64,000 nt of DNA from Brassica napus (GCF_020379485.1 NC_063452.1:58363338-58427337), one strand, 5' to 3'; counted from the first letter of the stretch, positions 1 to 14,374 are shown. A program made the numbers and translations. The notes: generated by a model from the letters alone, not told the origin.

Positions 1-33
1 ATATAGAGAGACTGTATAATTAAAAAACATTCA

Positions 34-44
34 TATATAAATAG
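34..44 (+). promoter_or_regulatory. Possible TATA box (TATATAAATAG)
   Basis: A good plant TATA box is followed about 35 bases later by a pyrimidine-rich leader (about 75-130). A possible splice donor, AAAG|GTAACC, lies near 309. It could drive the gene starting at 2401 through a long intron in the 5' UTR, because a clean acceptor (TCTCTAGCAG) ends at 2389. It could also belong to an unrelated transcript. No coding exon was recognised in 45-2400. Confidence 0.35.
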
Positions 45-309
45 AGCTTTGCTAGATCAAGGATCTTTATTCATCATCCTCTCCGTATTATTCTTCTCCT
101 TCTCCTTGTTCTTTTTTTTTATTGAGGGTTTTAGTCTCCTTCACTTTCCTCTACTATTTCCATCATACAAAACCACAGTTTCTATCTTAAGATTAGTACA
201 ATATACAAACACACATCAACTGAAACTATATTTCTTTTGATCCTTTATGTATATGTGTACATAATTATATTTACTACCCCGAAAGAAAGCAAGCTAAGGA
301 ATCCTCAAA

Positions 310-2400
310 GGTAACCCATTCACCACTAACCATCTCTACATTTTTCTCATGATCTCATGTAGGGTTTATTTATGCATGCTGCATCCAATTTTTTTTTTTT
401 TTTTTTGAGAAGATCCAATTTCTCCCCTCCCCAAGTAGTTAACGTTGATCATGCTCTTAACTAGTTGCACATAGTGTTCATCCACTGACAATTCATATTT
501 TCGAAGAGTTTGTTTATTTTAAACCCTGATTAGTTGATTAATACACTACAAGAAAAAGTCTCAATGCCGACATCAAAATTAATTGGAAATTCGTATAGCT
601 GTCTTTCTTTTAGATTGCATGTGTGAATGGAGTATTTCGATTCTGAGTTGTGTTTTTACAATGAAATGTCTATCTATAACGAGATTTAGCTTCTAACAAT
701 GATAAGCATTTATACAGTATAAATATATTTGTATAGCGTATGAACATGCAAATTACATTTTTTTTTAAATTTACCCACTAGTTTGCACATTCACCTTATA
801 CAAGTGAAAAGGACAACTGTAATAGGTCCCACCCCGATAAACAGGGGATTTTTTTTGTTTTTACTCTAATGAACAGAAATTAAAAATGATTACCATTTCT
901 CTGACGCCCCGACCGTCCACAGCTAATAGATCACCCACGTCCGCTTTCTCGGCCCGTGGGCCCATCCCGTTCCAACGATCGGTCCGTTAATTTTTCTAAA
1001 AGTTCGAAATCATTGTTTACTGACCCTGCAATCACCACCCGACCTTTTTCCATGCTTTGGTCTCACTCGCACGCTATCGCGAACCACTTCCCGATAGGTC
1101 ACCCTTCCTTCCACTAATCCAGTTCAAGCACGCTTAACTCTGGAGTTCTTTTAGCATGTGCTCCGGAAAAGGTAAGTCAACTTTGGTGACATATGTAGTC
1201 AAATCAATTCTCTTAAGTCTTTCCATATATCGCAACTCGGGATATTACAATTTCACTTTAGTTAAAATTAACCACAAAATGCAATCCTGCAACATTTCAA
1301 AGAGTCAAAGCTTCGTGATCAATACCCCATAAATAAAATGCTTATGAATATCTAAGTAAGCAGTATATAACTATATATCTAAATACATATTCTATTGTTT
1401 TCTGTAATAGACTTTCTAGGACTATTACTTTATAGGGCTATTGTCGTATTGATACATGCACAATACTCTAGTTATATTCTATTGTTGTCTAAATTGTATT
1501 TTATTACAGGCCACGTAATTGGGCCATAATAAGACCCGGCAGTCCACGTGAAAGAGAATCCTTCCCACTAACCATCCACGTTATCGCGCTAATCTTTTAA
1601 TATTTCCTCATTAATCAATATAATATGTCACTATAGATTTTTGCTGGTTCAACAATCTCAATCTTTTCGTTTGTGGCATAAACTAGTTTCAGATAACAAA
1701 TTCTTTTATTTCCTACTTGTAAATTACTATTTGTAGAGTAAAACGTAAACAATGCTACGTACAATCAATACAACTTATTGATCCAAGTCTAGATATAAAA
1801 AAACTAACAGATAAATGGCCTAATATATAGTAATTCATAATGAGATTACCTACCAAAGCTACCACAAAACTCAAAGCAAACAAAAATACTTTAAATTCAT
1901 TAATACATATCCCTAGAAGAGCTCCTTATTAAAACATATTCAAAAACCTTTTATATCGCCACTCGCCACTCCTTCGGATCTCTAAACGAATAAACCAGTC
2001 ATTAGACCAAACCATTTAGATTTTTTTTTCTTAAACATATGATGTTCGATTCAAATTTGACAAAAGGATAATTAAAACAGTTTATTTCTGTGGTGTTACG
2101 TACACGCGCTTAAAGAGAGTAGTGAGTTTAAACCTGAACTGTGTAGTCATTAAGTGAAAGTGCATGGAAAATCTCGAGTTGTTGTTTCCTACACCTCTCT
2201 CTCTCTCTGTGTTTTCCTCATTCTTTACTATTTCCTATACGTATCAACTTGTAAGCAGAACTCTTTTTCAAAACTTTGATCCATAAACCCATACATACAT
2301 ATATATCTACGTATTGATGTATCGCATATATAACAACAACACATAGAGAGTGTGACAAAGTTTATTGTTTGCTTTCTTTCTCTAGCAGGACTTTGTTTTG
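310..2400. other. Long non-coding stretch: intergenic or 5' UTR intron
   Basis: No gene is seen. The stretch holds a CACTA-like terminus (CACTACAAGAAAAAG at 544-558), a Site II-like TTGGGCC near 1519-1525 and a G-box CACGTG at 1545-1550. These promoter motifs suggest that the promoter of the gene at 2401 may lie here. If so, the TATA box near position 34 belongs to something else. A CT-microsatellite leader at about 2191-2210 fits a 5' UTR. Confidence 0.4.
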
Positions 2401-2991
2401 ATGGAGGAAAACCCGCATCGAGTTTCACGTAGACACAATGGCGGGACCCACTGTCAAAACGACGACGAAGGGAGCCGTCGAGAACGTCATCACATTCACG
2501 GCGATAAAGTCAAATGCTCTGGCAAGAGATGCCGGTCGTGGGCGGCGGCTGCTATTGCTGACTGTGTAGCGCTTTGTTGCTGTCCATGTGCGATCATAAA
2601 CTTTCTTACTCTCACTTTCGTCAAGGTTCCGTGGATGATCGGACGGCGATGTCTCGGTCGGAGCCGGAATAAAAAGAAGAAGAAGAAGTTACACATGAGA
2701 CAAGGGAGCAGGAAACTCAACGGTGAAGATGATGTGTTTGAGATGGCCGGAGGAGATGAGAAATGCGGTGGCGGCGTAGGATGCTGTGGCGGCGGAGATT
2801 ATGATGATCACCGGTTCGTGGTGGAGAGAGATGGGAGTTTAACGAAGGAGGAGGACAAAACAACGACGTCGAGTAGAGGAGATGATGAGTCGAGAATAAG
2901 TGCAAGAGTTGAAGCCGAGAGAGTGTGGTTAGAGTTGTATCAGATTGGTCATCTTGGATTTGGTCGAGTCTCCTTCACTGGGATCCAATGA
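2401..2991 (+). CDS. Small plant-specific Cys-rich protein, At5g14690-like
   Basis: This is a single-exon gene of 196 residues of unknown biochemical role. The ATG at 2401 is the first in frame and lies just after a splice-acceptor-like CAG. The N-terminus is rich in His, Arg and charged residues. Residues about 48-80 carry the family signature, an Ala-rich stretch into ADCVALCCCPCAIINFLTLT and then VKVPWMIGR. This is a short hydrophobic, Cys-rich segment that may be membrane-associated or palmitoylated. A Lys run, Gly/Cys-rich linkers and an acidic, Ser-rich tail follow; the end reads VWLELYQIGHLGFGRVSF. I recognise the CCCPCA...KVPW motif from a small plant family annotated as transmembrane or hypothetical proteins; no enzyme motif is visible. 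Its place next to the universal stress gene matches Arabidopsis At5g14690-At5g14680. No function is assigned. Confidence 0.8.
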   Translation: MEENPHRVSRRHNGGTHCQNDDEGSRRERHHIHGDKVKCSGKRCRSWAAAAIADCVALCCCPCAIINFLTLTFVKVPWMIGRRCLGRSRNKKKKKKLHMRQGSRKLNGEDDVFEMAGGDEKCGGGVGCCGGGDYDDHRFVVERDGSLTKEEDKTTTSSRGDDESRISARVEAERVWLELYQIGHLGFGRVSFTGIQ

Positions 2992-3299
2992 TTTTAATCA
3001 AAAAAGTCAAAACGTTGTAGGAATCTTTTAGTTAATATTTAGAAAATTTCGGAGGATATATAATGTCAATTTTTTTCCTAGTCTGTGTTCATATTGTGAT
3101 TAGTAATTAGCGATAAAAATCGCATAAATAACTAAATTTATATGTCAAATTTGGAAGTGTACATTTAAAAGTAGTCGATAAAACATGCTTAAAGCGGGAT
3201 CCATGGTAAATTTAAGGATTCGTATGTTCAAAACTCGATGCATTAAAAAGATTATTTATAGGATCCTAGGAAAGTTTAGTTTAATAATACGGATTTAAA

Positions 3300-3356
3300 T
3301 GGGCCTATTCATTAATAACCTCTAATGCTGGGCTAAATACGAGGCCCACTATAAAA
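3300..3356 (+). promoter_or_regulatory. Promoter of the universal stress protein gene (Site II motifs plus TATA)
   Basis: TGGGCC at 3300-3305 and GGCCCA at 3343-3348 are Site II (TCP-type) elements in opposite orientations. A TATA box, TATAAAA, follows at 3350-3356. It lies about 130 bases before the ATG at 3487, so a leader of roughly 100 bases is expected. Site II motifs are typical of plant genes expressed in growing cells. Confidence 0.6.
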
Positions 3357-3486
3357 GGTTAACGATGATTTATTTGAGGTGGCAGCTCATAACCGACCTT
3401 GCGTATTTTAGCAAGCTTCTTTAGTTATTGTAAAGAGGACTCTACTTGATTGCCTTTTCACCGCCTTCTTCCTATAGAGAACGACA

Positions 3487-4765
3487 ATGGAGAGCGAGCC
3501 AACTCGAGTGATGGTGGCGGTGAACGAGTCGTCGATCAAAGGCTACCCACACGCGTCGATAAGCAGCAAAAAGGCGTTCGAGTGGACACTGAAGAAGATC
3601 GTGAAGTCCAATACCTCTGGCTTCAAGCTTCTCTTGCTTCACGCTCAAGTCCAGGACGAAGACGGTTATCCTCTCTTTTTTTACTACCGTCTATTAATCA
3701 TTCTCGATACTCTTGAATTTGACTCTGCATAATTTTGATGTACGATTGATTTGTTTAGGGTTTGAGTAGAACATTATAGGTTTATATATATGCTGTTAAG
3801 GTCTTTGAGTGTTTTCAGAAGGATCGTGTTTGTGATTCGCTCGCATAATCTCTGACTTTGACTAGCTTTTGATATATGAAGTTTCATATGCCAAGGTTCT
3901 AAAGAAGTTGTATTGATCATGAATTGGGAACTAGGTTTTGATGACATGGACAGCATATATGCTTCCCCTGATGATTTCCGAAACATGAGGGAACGTAACA
4001 AGGCTAATGGACTTCACCTTCTTGAGTTTTTCGTTAATAAATGTCATGAGATTGGGGTAAAACACTCTCTTTGATGTACCAAAATCTCATATACTCTTTA
4101 ATTGATCTTGATGTCCTTCACTTGTATCATAATCTCATAAAATCCAAAGTATAGCTTTTGATACGTGTAAGTTGTTGAACTTGTAGGTTCGGTGTGAGGC
4201 CTGGATCAGGAAAGGTGATCCCACGGAAGTGATATGCCATGAAGTTAGGCGTGTCAGGCCAGATTTTCTGGTTGTCGGAAGTCGTGGTCTTGGTCCATTC
4301 CAGAAGTACGTACAATCCTGAACTAGACTTATTTCTCTATGCTTTATACCCGTATAAACTAGTCATTTGGTGGTTTTGGGCATCGATACACCCCCAGAAT
4401 CCTGCTCTCGGTATCTAATAGTTTCTGTTGATGTTTTCACTAGTATGTAGTTTTTCTGTTTAGGAAGTGGGATTACATGCATAAAAACTCTGCCTATGCG
4501 ATATTAGACATTTTACTGCAAGATAATCGTGATTTTAACTAACTTATGTTTGATAGAAGTTGAGGAGAAGGCTGTGTACTTGAACGACGTATATTATTAG
4601 AGTTTCAAACCTCAGGCTATTGTGTAATCAGCTCACACTTGTTACTATATGGACAGGGTATTTGTTGGAACGGTGAGTGAGTTTTGTGTGAAGCATGCAG
4701 AGTGCCCAGTCATCATAATCAAACGCAGTGCTGAAGAAAGTCCACAAGATCCAGCTGATGACTAA
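3487..4765 (+). CDS. Universal stress protein (UspA domain), At5g14680-like
   Basis: Four exons (3487-3664, 3935-4056, 4187-4305, 4657-4765) join to a 175-residue protein, the usual length for this plant family. The N-terminus reads MESEPTRVMVAVNESSIKGY, the first UspA beta strand with the AVNES phosphate-loop motif. SSKKAFEWTLKKIV, LLLLHAQVQ, EAWIRKGDP and the nucleotide-binding DFLVVGSRGLGPFQKVFVGT motif follow in order. The G-2x-G-9x-G(S/T) pattern of ATP-binding USPs is present. The C-terminus is AEESPQDPADD. UspA domains bind ATP or AMP and dimerise in the cytosol or nucleus; the stress role of this member is inferred from the family. All introns are GT-AG and the reading frame closes. 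The gene lies in the same order as in Arabidopsis. Confidence 0.93.
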
Positions 4766-4880
4766 ATTTCAAAAGCAAGACAATCCATGCGGTGTTCTTT
4801 TGTCTGTGAGAGACAACAAACCGTATGTAGCAGCACATGAGAAGAGAAAAAGGATAAACAAAACTCTTTTGAATGGTCTA

Positions 4881-5400
4881 AAACATCCAAACAGAAGTTC
4901 TATTATTCGGTGTGTAATCTTTTGACTCTTATGTCTTAAATGTATGGTTTATATAAGTGCCTATGTTGTGCGTCTCTTGTTGTAGTAGAAACTCGATTCA
5001 CATATATTTAATTGTGTGTGGTCAATGCCTTCGTCTTTCATTCTCTAAAACATCCAAACAGAAGTTCTATTATTCGGTGTGCAATCTTTCGACTCTTATG
5101 TCTTAAATGTATGGTTTATATAAGTGCGTATGTTGTGCGTCTCTAGTTGTAGTAGAAACTGTGTGATCAATGCCTTTTATTTGGTGTGTAGTCTTTCGAC
5201 CCTTCTGTCTTAAATGTATCTCTATTGCTTACCAAGCTTCAATATATTTGGAAACTCGATTCACATATATTTAATTGTGTGTATACCATTGTCTTTCATT
5301 ATTCGGTGTGCAACTTCGTCTCTTCTGTTTAAATGTATGGTTTATATAAAAAAAGTAACATCTCTATTGCTTACCAAGGTTCAATATATTTAGAAACACA
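4881..5400 (+). repeat. Tandem duplication downstream of the USP gene
   Basis: A unit beginning AAAACATCCAAACAGAAGTT at 4881 recurs at 5047, a period of about 166 bases. Each copy carries ATTCGGTGTG, TCTTAAATGTATGG and TTGTGCGTCTCT. Degenerate further copies of the middle part (TCTTAAATGTAT, ATTGCTTACCAAG) continue to about 5400. It covers the 3' UTR and terminator region of the USP gene and may duplicate polyadenylation signals. The rest of 5400-5613 holds no gene. Confidence 0.8.
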
Positions 5401-5613
5401 AACGAAACTTCAAAAATAAAAAAACTTAAAACACAAATCCATTAAACAGGTAAAAAGAGTAGAGGTGAGTTTTAGAGGCTACAAAGTTAAGGTCAGAGAG
5501 ATCAACGGACAGTTGAAACAACATCATACACAATACTTGTTTCTTCTTCATTCTCTTCTCCACAATCACTAATGGTCTCTTTCAACTTGCAAAAACGTGT
5601 TCCAGCAGTTTCA

Positions 5614-7749
<2,136 letters not shown>

Positions 7750-9382
7750 ATGGCCGTCTGTAACTGTTTCCTCCAAGCGCCACCGCTCTCTCGCTTCTTA
7801 TCACCGGTTTTCTCCCGCCGCGCTACGAATCTCTTCCCCGGCTGTGGTCAGCTCAAATCCACCGTCATGTTCTCCTCCTCCTCCGCCGCGAACAGAACCG
7901 GACCGTTGACATCTCCGGTCAGAGCTGAAGTAAAGCGCGTCTCGCGCAAGGAATCTGAAATAGCTTCCGGTAACTTATTTACTCATTGAGCTGCTATTGC
8001 TAGTGATTGCTCCATAACTAGTATCATCTAGTATTTTTTTTTTATTTGAGTGTAACTTGATCGTGATAATGTATATTTAAGCTTCTGATCTTCAATTTGA
8101 GACGCCGTTGAAGATTGTTGAGTATCCGGATCCTATCTTACGCGCCAAGAACAAGAGGATTGGCGTTTTTGACGAGAATTTGAAGAACTTGGCCGATGCT
8201 ATGTTCGATGTTATGTACAAGTAAGTCGTTCGTTATACGTTTACTAATTTTAGACTAAAGTGTTTTGTTGATATATGTTTTAAATTATAGAAATGTAAAT
8301 GTATTGAACATTGTACTTAATAACACAAACAGACTGAGATTGACACTATGATTTGCTTGCTGTTGAACAGAACGGATGGCATCGGGCTCTCGGCACCACA
8401 AGTGGGGCTCAATGTTCAACTCATGGTGTTTAATCCAGCTGGGGAGTCTGGTGAAGGAGAAGAGATTGTTCTTGTGAATCCGAAAATCAATAAATATTCC
8501 GATAAATTAGTGCCATTCAACGAAGGATGCCTTTCCTTCCCTGGGATCTATGCTGATGTAGTTGTATGTTCAATCTTTCTCGAGTGAATTATTCCTTTTA
8601 CTATATTCCCCCATCATTTTCTTGGACACTGGTTTTCATGTGATTGGTTTTTGCTTTTCAGCGACCACAATCTGTCAAGATTGACGCAAGGGACATTACT
8701 GGGGCTAGATTTTCGATCAGTCTATCACGTTTACCTGCACGAATATTTCAGCACGAATACGACCACTTAGAGGTTCTTCTCCACCTTCTTTTTGATATCT
8801 TTGCTTGATTGAACATTAGACACAAAGCATAAAAGTATTTTTTTGTGGACAATTTAGTGGCATTGGTTTATGTTGAAACAAATAGAAGAAACCTGAGATA
8901 AAACTGATATATTTTTTGATTTTTTGCACATTCACTCATGAGATCCTATCCTTCTTAGTAAGTTATGTGTTAGCGTGTTACTGGGCATGCAATCTTACTT
9001 GTTTTCATGGATGAGTTTGGTGTTGCTGTATGTGAGTATCACTTGCGAGCCTTTGTTGCGGTCTGATTGAAGGATCTGTCAATTACAGGGAGTTCTCTTC
9101 TTCGACAGAATGACGGATGACGTTCTTGACACCATTCGTGAAGAGCTAGAGGTGAGTAAAACTGTAGCAGGAAACAGTCTAAAGCTATGATAACCTGTAG
9201 TTAAGAAGGGATGAAATCACTCTTTCTACCTGTAGTGAACATCTTTGCAATAAGTAGTCCTGATAAGTTTTGTTCCGCAGGCCCTGGAAAAGAAGTACGA
9301 AGAAAAAACTGGATTGCCAAGCCCTGAAAAAGTACAAGCACGACAAAAAAGGAAAGCAGGAGTTGGTTTTGGCAAACGTTGA
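7750..9382 (+). CDS. PDF1B: Organellar peptide deformylase 1B
   Basis: Six exons (7750-7969, 8082-8220, 8371-8563, 8662-8772, 9089-9151, 9281-9382) encode 275 residues. The enzyme removes the N-formyl group from nascent proteins made in plastids and mitochondria. The first 65 or so residues are Ser/Arg-rich with no acidic run, a typical transit peptide. The three deformylase motifs are present: GIGLSAPQVG (motif 1), EGCLSFPG with the metal-ligand Cys (motif 2) and HEYDHLEG, the HExxH motif with two metal-ligand His and the catalytic Glu (motif 3). The C-terminal tail EKTGLPSPEKVQARQKRKAG is characteristic of PDF1B. Every frame junction closes and no key residue is missing. The position matches At5g14660. 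Confidence 0.95.
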
Positions 9383-10189
9383 TGAGACATTCTCGCTCAA
9401 TTCTCGTTTCATCTTCGTTTAGGGTATGGGGTAAAACTGTTATTTCTAATAAGTTTGAGGTTTTATTTTTTGTTCTCTTGGCTTTTTGTTGTGAACTTTT
9501 TCCTTCATATCTTCCGATGCAGGAATTAACAATGGTATGGGGAGCAGACAATGACAAGAAACACGTTTGCCTTTTTAAATCCAGAGGAGGACATCACATT
9601 GCGTGATGCAAATCTCCCAAACATATGTACGGTTGTAACACATATCATTTATTTCAGAATCTTTTTTGCCAGAGTAATATATTATTCAGATTGTCTGTTT
9701 GCGCTGTTATATAATGTTGGCATTTTAGCTTGAGCTTGGGAACTGCGTTTACAATGTTCTTGCCCACTAAGCTCTGCCATGTCATGGTTTAACTTTGTTA
9801 CAAACTAAAATGCATTACTTTTTACTTGTGTTGGAATCTTAGGTAAATAAACCTTTGTATGTTGTTTAGCGTACATTTTCTCTGCATGTCTCAGGTGATA
9901 TAACTTATTTTATAGATTATCATGTTGCTTGTGATTTGTTCTGTCGTAACTGGTCCAAAAGTCATAATTATATTGTTGCCTCACAGATGAAATTCTTCCT
10001 TAGGTTATGGGTCGATAACTCCAAATATCTATAACAGAGTGCAATACATTACCATGCAATATGCTACGTTTTGACTGCATTTGATTTATACAAACTAGTA
10101 TTAGACAAACTAGGGGAATAAATCCTTTTTTTATTCGTATGATTCCTATGATCCTATCTTAATACTTTACATTATATCTTGCTCTAATA
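9383..10189. other. Convergent intergenic region, no gene seen
   Basis: This holds the 3' UTR of the deformylase gene and, from the other side, the 3' end of the polygalacturonase gene. Short frames here have no recognisable similarity and look like chance. Confidence 0.6.
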
Positions 10190-12138
10190 TCAGCAAGCAT
10201 CATTGGAAGACTGACTTGTAGACTTTTCTGTTTTCAAACACTGAATTGGAGGAAGAGTTTCAGTTTTCAATTCACCGTGTGCTTCCCAGCAGAATGGCTC
10301 ACTTGAACTTGCTTTATCTGTGGCCGGCTTAAGCTCTATGGTCGACAGTGAGATCCCTGTGCATGGCAAGCTATCACTGCAGGCAAAGCGTACAGGTTCC
10401 CTTGTGTAGGTACCTTTTATGTTTATGTAGTTTATGTTTGATACAGCGACTGCTGAAGTTTCATTGTGGCATCCTCCACCATCGCAATAATATTGATCTA
10501 TTACTATCGGATTAGCTACTTCGCTGACTTGGATATTTGAAAACATAACTTGTTTTACAGACCCTGACCCTCCCTACCATTAAACATAATAGAAAGTTGT
10601 CAGAATCTTTGAGCGGTTACTTTGATTTGTCTTTGCATTTGTTTTGTTATGCAAACCTATGTGTAGAAGAATTTACCTGCCAGGATTTTATTCTTACACC
10701 ATTCGTAGTTTCATGCATCGTGACATCACGGACAGTGATGTTTGAAACACACGCCTTTGTGTTCTCCTTTCCTAGTCCTCCAATGCTAATTCCATGGCCA
10801 GGCCCACAGTCTACATCGTGTATGTAGATATTTGAGCATCCTGTTTGAATTGATATACAGTCATCTCCTGTAAAATGCACAAAATTGTTATTTCTTCATC
10901 TTGGCAAGTTTGTTTAGGAAGTATAGTCTGGAAATGTTCGATGATCTGACTAGTGGTATCTAATTAAGAATGAGTTGACTTGTAATAGATCTAATTTAAA
11001 GAAAATGGGCTATGTTTGAAGTCTGTGGTTACCACAAGCCAGCGTGCTGCGGTAAATAACGGCGTCTTGAGAGTTTTGCAGGTGGATCCCATCTGTATTT
11101 GGGGAATCTCCAGGAGATGAAGTTGTGAAGTCAGACACTTGAATGTTTACACAGTTATCAAACTTGAGGTGGGTCTGAGGGCTGTTCTGTATGGTTATTC
11201 CATTAACCATTACACCGTTACTCCCGTAGAATCTCAACGCCTACATACCAGCCAAGGTAATTGATTAAGTTTGACATTTTGACTTTAATTGGCATCTCCA
11301 TCCATGAGGCAAATCAAATGAAACTTACTGTTGGTTTAGCTCCTGGCATTTTCGTGCCCTTTTGATCCTTCATCTTTCACAAATAAAAAAGGTACAGGAA
11401 GCAGAGGTTATTGGAAGCTAGATTTTTTTTTAATTTTGTTTAGCTAGGGAAATTGAGTTTAGTATTACCATGTCGTTGTCATCTGCTGGATCATAGTCAG
11501 GGGACTTGTTCCACCATACCGATCCTTGTCCATCTATTACTCCTTTTCCTTTTATAGTGATTCCTATAAGTGATTTGAATTCAATCCATTGCAAGAGACC
11601 TGATCCCCAAGCTCTCGAACTTTTTGGAGCTATGATCTTTCCATCTAACTGCACAATGTCGAAATACACAACTATATAACTAAAGTTGCTCGAATAACAT
11701 TTCTCTGTTTTTTATTTTTTTGAAATTCACCTGAAACACGATGTTCTCTTTACACTCTTTTCCCAGGAAGGAGACAGGTCCAACAAGGAACGTAGAACCG
11801 GATGGAACTAATAATGTCGATGCTGCCACTTTACAAGCTTCATTCCAAGCGTCTTCAAAAGCCTGCAATATTAAAAGGTACACTGATCATCAAAATCTTT
11901 ATTCTTTGGACTACTATTACATTATCTATGCTGCTAAACCATATAAATGCTCATTCACCTTCGTGTCATCACTTGTCCCGTCACCTTTTGCACCATAGTC
12001 AAGGACATTGAACGTTCCGGAACTTCCCCCTTCAGCGATAGACCTGCGGTTTCCTCTCCAGTATACACTATGTCTAGCGTCACAAGAGATTAAAAGGAGA
12101 AGTTTCAGGGCAAGACATTTCAAGGTTAGTCTATACAT
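10190..12138 (-). CDS. Polygalacturonase, glycoside hydrolase family 28 (pectin lyase-like fold)
   Basis: Seven exons on the minus strand (12138-11959, 11862-11731, 11648-11469, 11367-11329, 11240-11033, 10867-10677, 10573-10190) give 437 residues. The enzyme class hydrolyses homogalacturonan in the cell wall. The chosen start gives [19 protein letters not shown], a secretory signal peptide; an upstream in-frame ATG at 12219 overlaps the TATA box and is unlikely to be used. The mature part begins [12 protein letters not shown]. All GH28 catalytic motifs are present in order: NTDG, GDDC, the GHG motif with the active-site His in [12 protein letters not shown], and RIK. The tail after residue 400 is Cys- and Ser-rich. 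The gene matches At5g14650 in position. Exo- versus endo-action cannot be judged from sequence alone. Confidence 0.93.
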
Positions 12139-12218
12139 CTTCAGTACGGAGAACAATTTGTCTCTTGGAAGAATGTGTTTAGATTTTGAATGAAGAGGAA
12201 CTGATGAGACGAGGTTCA

Positions 12219-12226
12219 TATTTATA
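12219..12226 (-). promoter_or_regulatory. TATA box of the polygalacturonase gene
   Basis: Reading leftwards, TATAAATA at 12226-12219 sits about 80 bases upstream of the start codon at 12138. It places transcription start near 12190. This supports the downstream ATG and excludes the in-frame ATG at 12219. Confidence 0.65.
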
Positions 12227-13360
12227 AGTAGAGAAAAGCACTGTTACACATATGAGTTATGAAACTATAATACAGTTAAACAGTTAGATGAGGACAAAAA
12301 GCTTTGGAACTCTCTTCCTCTTCAAGCATGTTCTACTCATTTGCTATATTTTAATTTAATTGGAAAATGAGCAAAAAAGCTGATGGGGGTTTACTTGCTT
12401 GATCAGCTTGTTCTATTGACCGCATCGTCACACTTTATTACTTGCGATTTGGCTTTGATTTGTTCTTGAACAATGCGTGTTACTCAGAGTTCTTTAATAT
12501 CATTTAGCTTTGATTGTTCATGAATAATGCAGTGTTACTTAGAATTTGTTTGTGTCGATCGCTACTAACATCTTAATGTTCCTCTAGCATTAATTAGAAG
12601 TTTCATTGAATGGCTATGAGGTCTCTGTGCAGTACTTTTGTCGCTAGAAACATCTGATCAACTTTCGTTTATACTTTATAACATAACACGGGTCTTTTCA
12701 GGTACTGAGTTGGTCTTGGTAAGCTCTTCGGTTAACACAAAAACCAAAATCTATTTATCAGGCAAAGGGGTTTGAGTGAAGAAAAGCTGCCATACAATCA
12801 CAGGCATGTCACGTAGACCTCATCATAAGATAATCTTTTTTATTTTGAGTTCCTTAAATTAAGCAGCGTAATTTAGGTTAAATCTGTGGTGTTCATTGAA
12901 TCTTCTCAAATGCTATATATAAAATCTATTTTATCATTTTTTCTTCGTACTCATGAACATTCAAAGGTCCATATTAGTTGCATGACAATAGGATGCTCAG
13001 TACGGTTTGATTATGGTATATTAGTAAGATTCAAAGTTATGTATTGGACTCGTGATGAAGATACACTTTGCATGCAGCCCCAGGTGGAAGGAACAATATA
13101 GGCTGCTATATAGATCACTAGCACGTTGCTACATGTATGGATCCCATGCGTTGACTTTGACAAAACTTTGTTGAATTATTCTATATACCTTGATCTTGAA
13201 AAGCCTATTGGTCCCCAAATTCACTGAAATGCTGTTACTATTTTATTAATTTTATCTTGCTTTGGCAGTTGAAAGTGTGATTATATATAAGAAATTTCAA
13301 GTGATTCTATGTCGTGTAACTGATTTCTTGTACATTTTTTCATTATCTTCGACTATATCA
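12227..13360. other. Upstream region of the polygalacturonase gene, no gene seen
   Basis: This is moderately AT-rich non-coding sequence with two diverged copies of a short segment around TTTGATTTGTTCTTGAACAATGC (about 12455 and 12510). No exon, RNA gene or terminal repeats were recognised. In Arabidopsis a shaggy-like kinase gene lies in this interval; no trace of it was seen here. Confidence 0.5.
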
Positions 13361-13770
13361 GGGGGCAAATCTCCAAAATAGCACATTTCTAAGTTTATAT
13401 CATAAAAATAGCACTCAAAAACTAAAATAACCAAAATAGCACCTTTCTAAGTTTATCATTTGAAAATTTTAATTTTTTTATTTTTCAAAATTTGAAATCT
13501 TATCCCCAAAACCTCATTTCTCAACTCTAAACCCTAAACTCTAAACCCTAAACCCTAAACTCTAAACCCTAAACCTTAAACCCTAAATTCTAAACCCTAA
13601 ACTCTAAACCCTAAATCCTAAACCCTAAACTCTAAACCCCACTCTTTAACTCTAAATCTTAAGTTTGTGACTTTTGATAAAATATTAAGTGTTATTTTTG
13701 TGACTTTTGACCTTGAGTGCTAGTTTGAGAACAAAAACTTGATTTAGTGCTATTTTTGTATTTTTCTAGG
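13361..13770. mobile_element. MITE-like element with AAAATAGCAC subterminal repeats
   Basis: The left part (GGGGGCAAATCTCCAAAATA, then repeated AAAATAGCAC motifs) is mirrored on the right by GTGCTATTTTTGTATTTTTC and GAGTGCTAGTTTGAG, so the ends form a diverged inverted repeat. The core is a telomere-like array. The element has no coding capacity. I recognise this layout from abundant short Brassicaceae elements, but the superfamily and exact ends are uncertain and no clear target duplication was seen. Confidence 0.6.
13523..13640 (+). repeat. Interstitial telomere-like (CCCTAAA)n array
   Basis: About fifteen imperfect units alternate CCCTAAA with CTCTAAA and similar variants. The array is degenerate and sits inside a MITE-like element, so it is not a chromosome end. 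Confidence 0.85.
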
Positions 13771-14374
13771 TAGGTAATGTTGCAGTTTCTATACGATTAG
13801 AGATGTATTTTGTTGTTGTTGGTTTAATTATTTAATAAAAAAAATTTACATAGAGTTTACGAAAGAAAATGGTTGGATAGCAATTCACGGAAAAGATCAT
13901 AACTCGTAGCTTGTAAGTCACATGAACAATTTTTTTTCTAGCAGTCTGTAGAATTTCGGTATATGCCCAACAACTCGTGCAAGTCGTACCATTTGAAAAT
14001 TGCACCATTATGTAATCGTAACCCGTGATCTGATGTAACGTTTATTTTTCTTATGTATAATGTAATCTATTTGTATTTGCAGCAGGCGTGTATAATAAAT
14101 AATATACATCATTTTTTATACTATTGTTTTCCGATTGTCAACTTTAATATCAATGTTTACATGCACGGATTTGTACGCAATTCTGTGAGTAATGCCAATT
14201 TGTGTGATGGTTTAGTCCATTATCGTGTACGAAATTCACTCTTTTTTGTCGTAACCATTTTTGTTTATAAAATGGTAAGTCCTAATTCGTATCCTTATCA
14301 ACTTGTTGTCACATCAAAGTCACATGTCATATTCAAACGATAAAACGATAAAAGTAACTTATATTCACTAGAAA

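Noticed and set aside
12139..12219. Upstream in-frame start of the polygalacturonase gene
   Set aside because: A TATA box at 12219-12226 overlaps it, and only the ATG at 12138 gives a proper signal peptide.
13523..13640. Telomere or chromosome end
   Set aside because: The array is short, degenerate, enclosed in a MITE-like element and flanked by normal genes.
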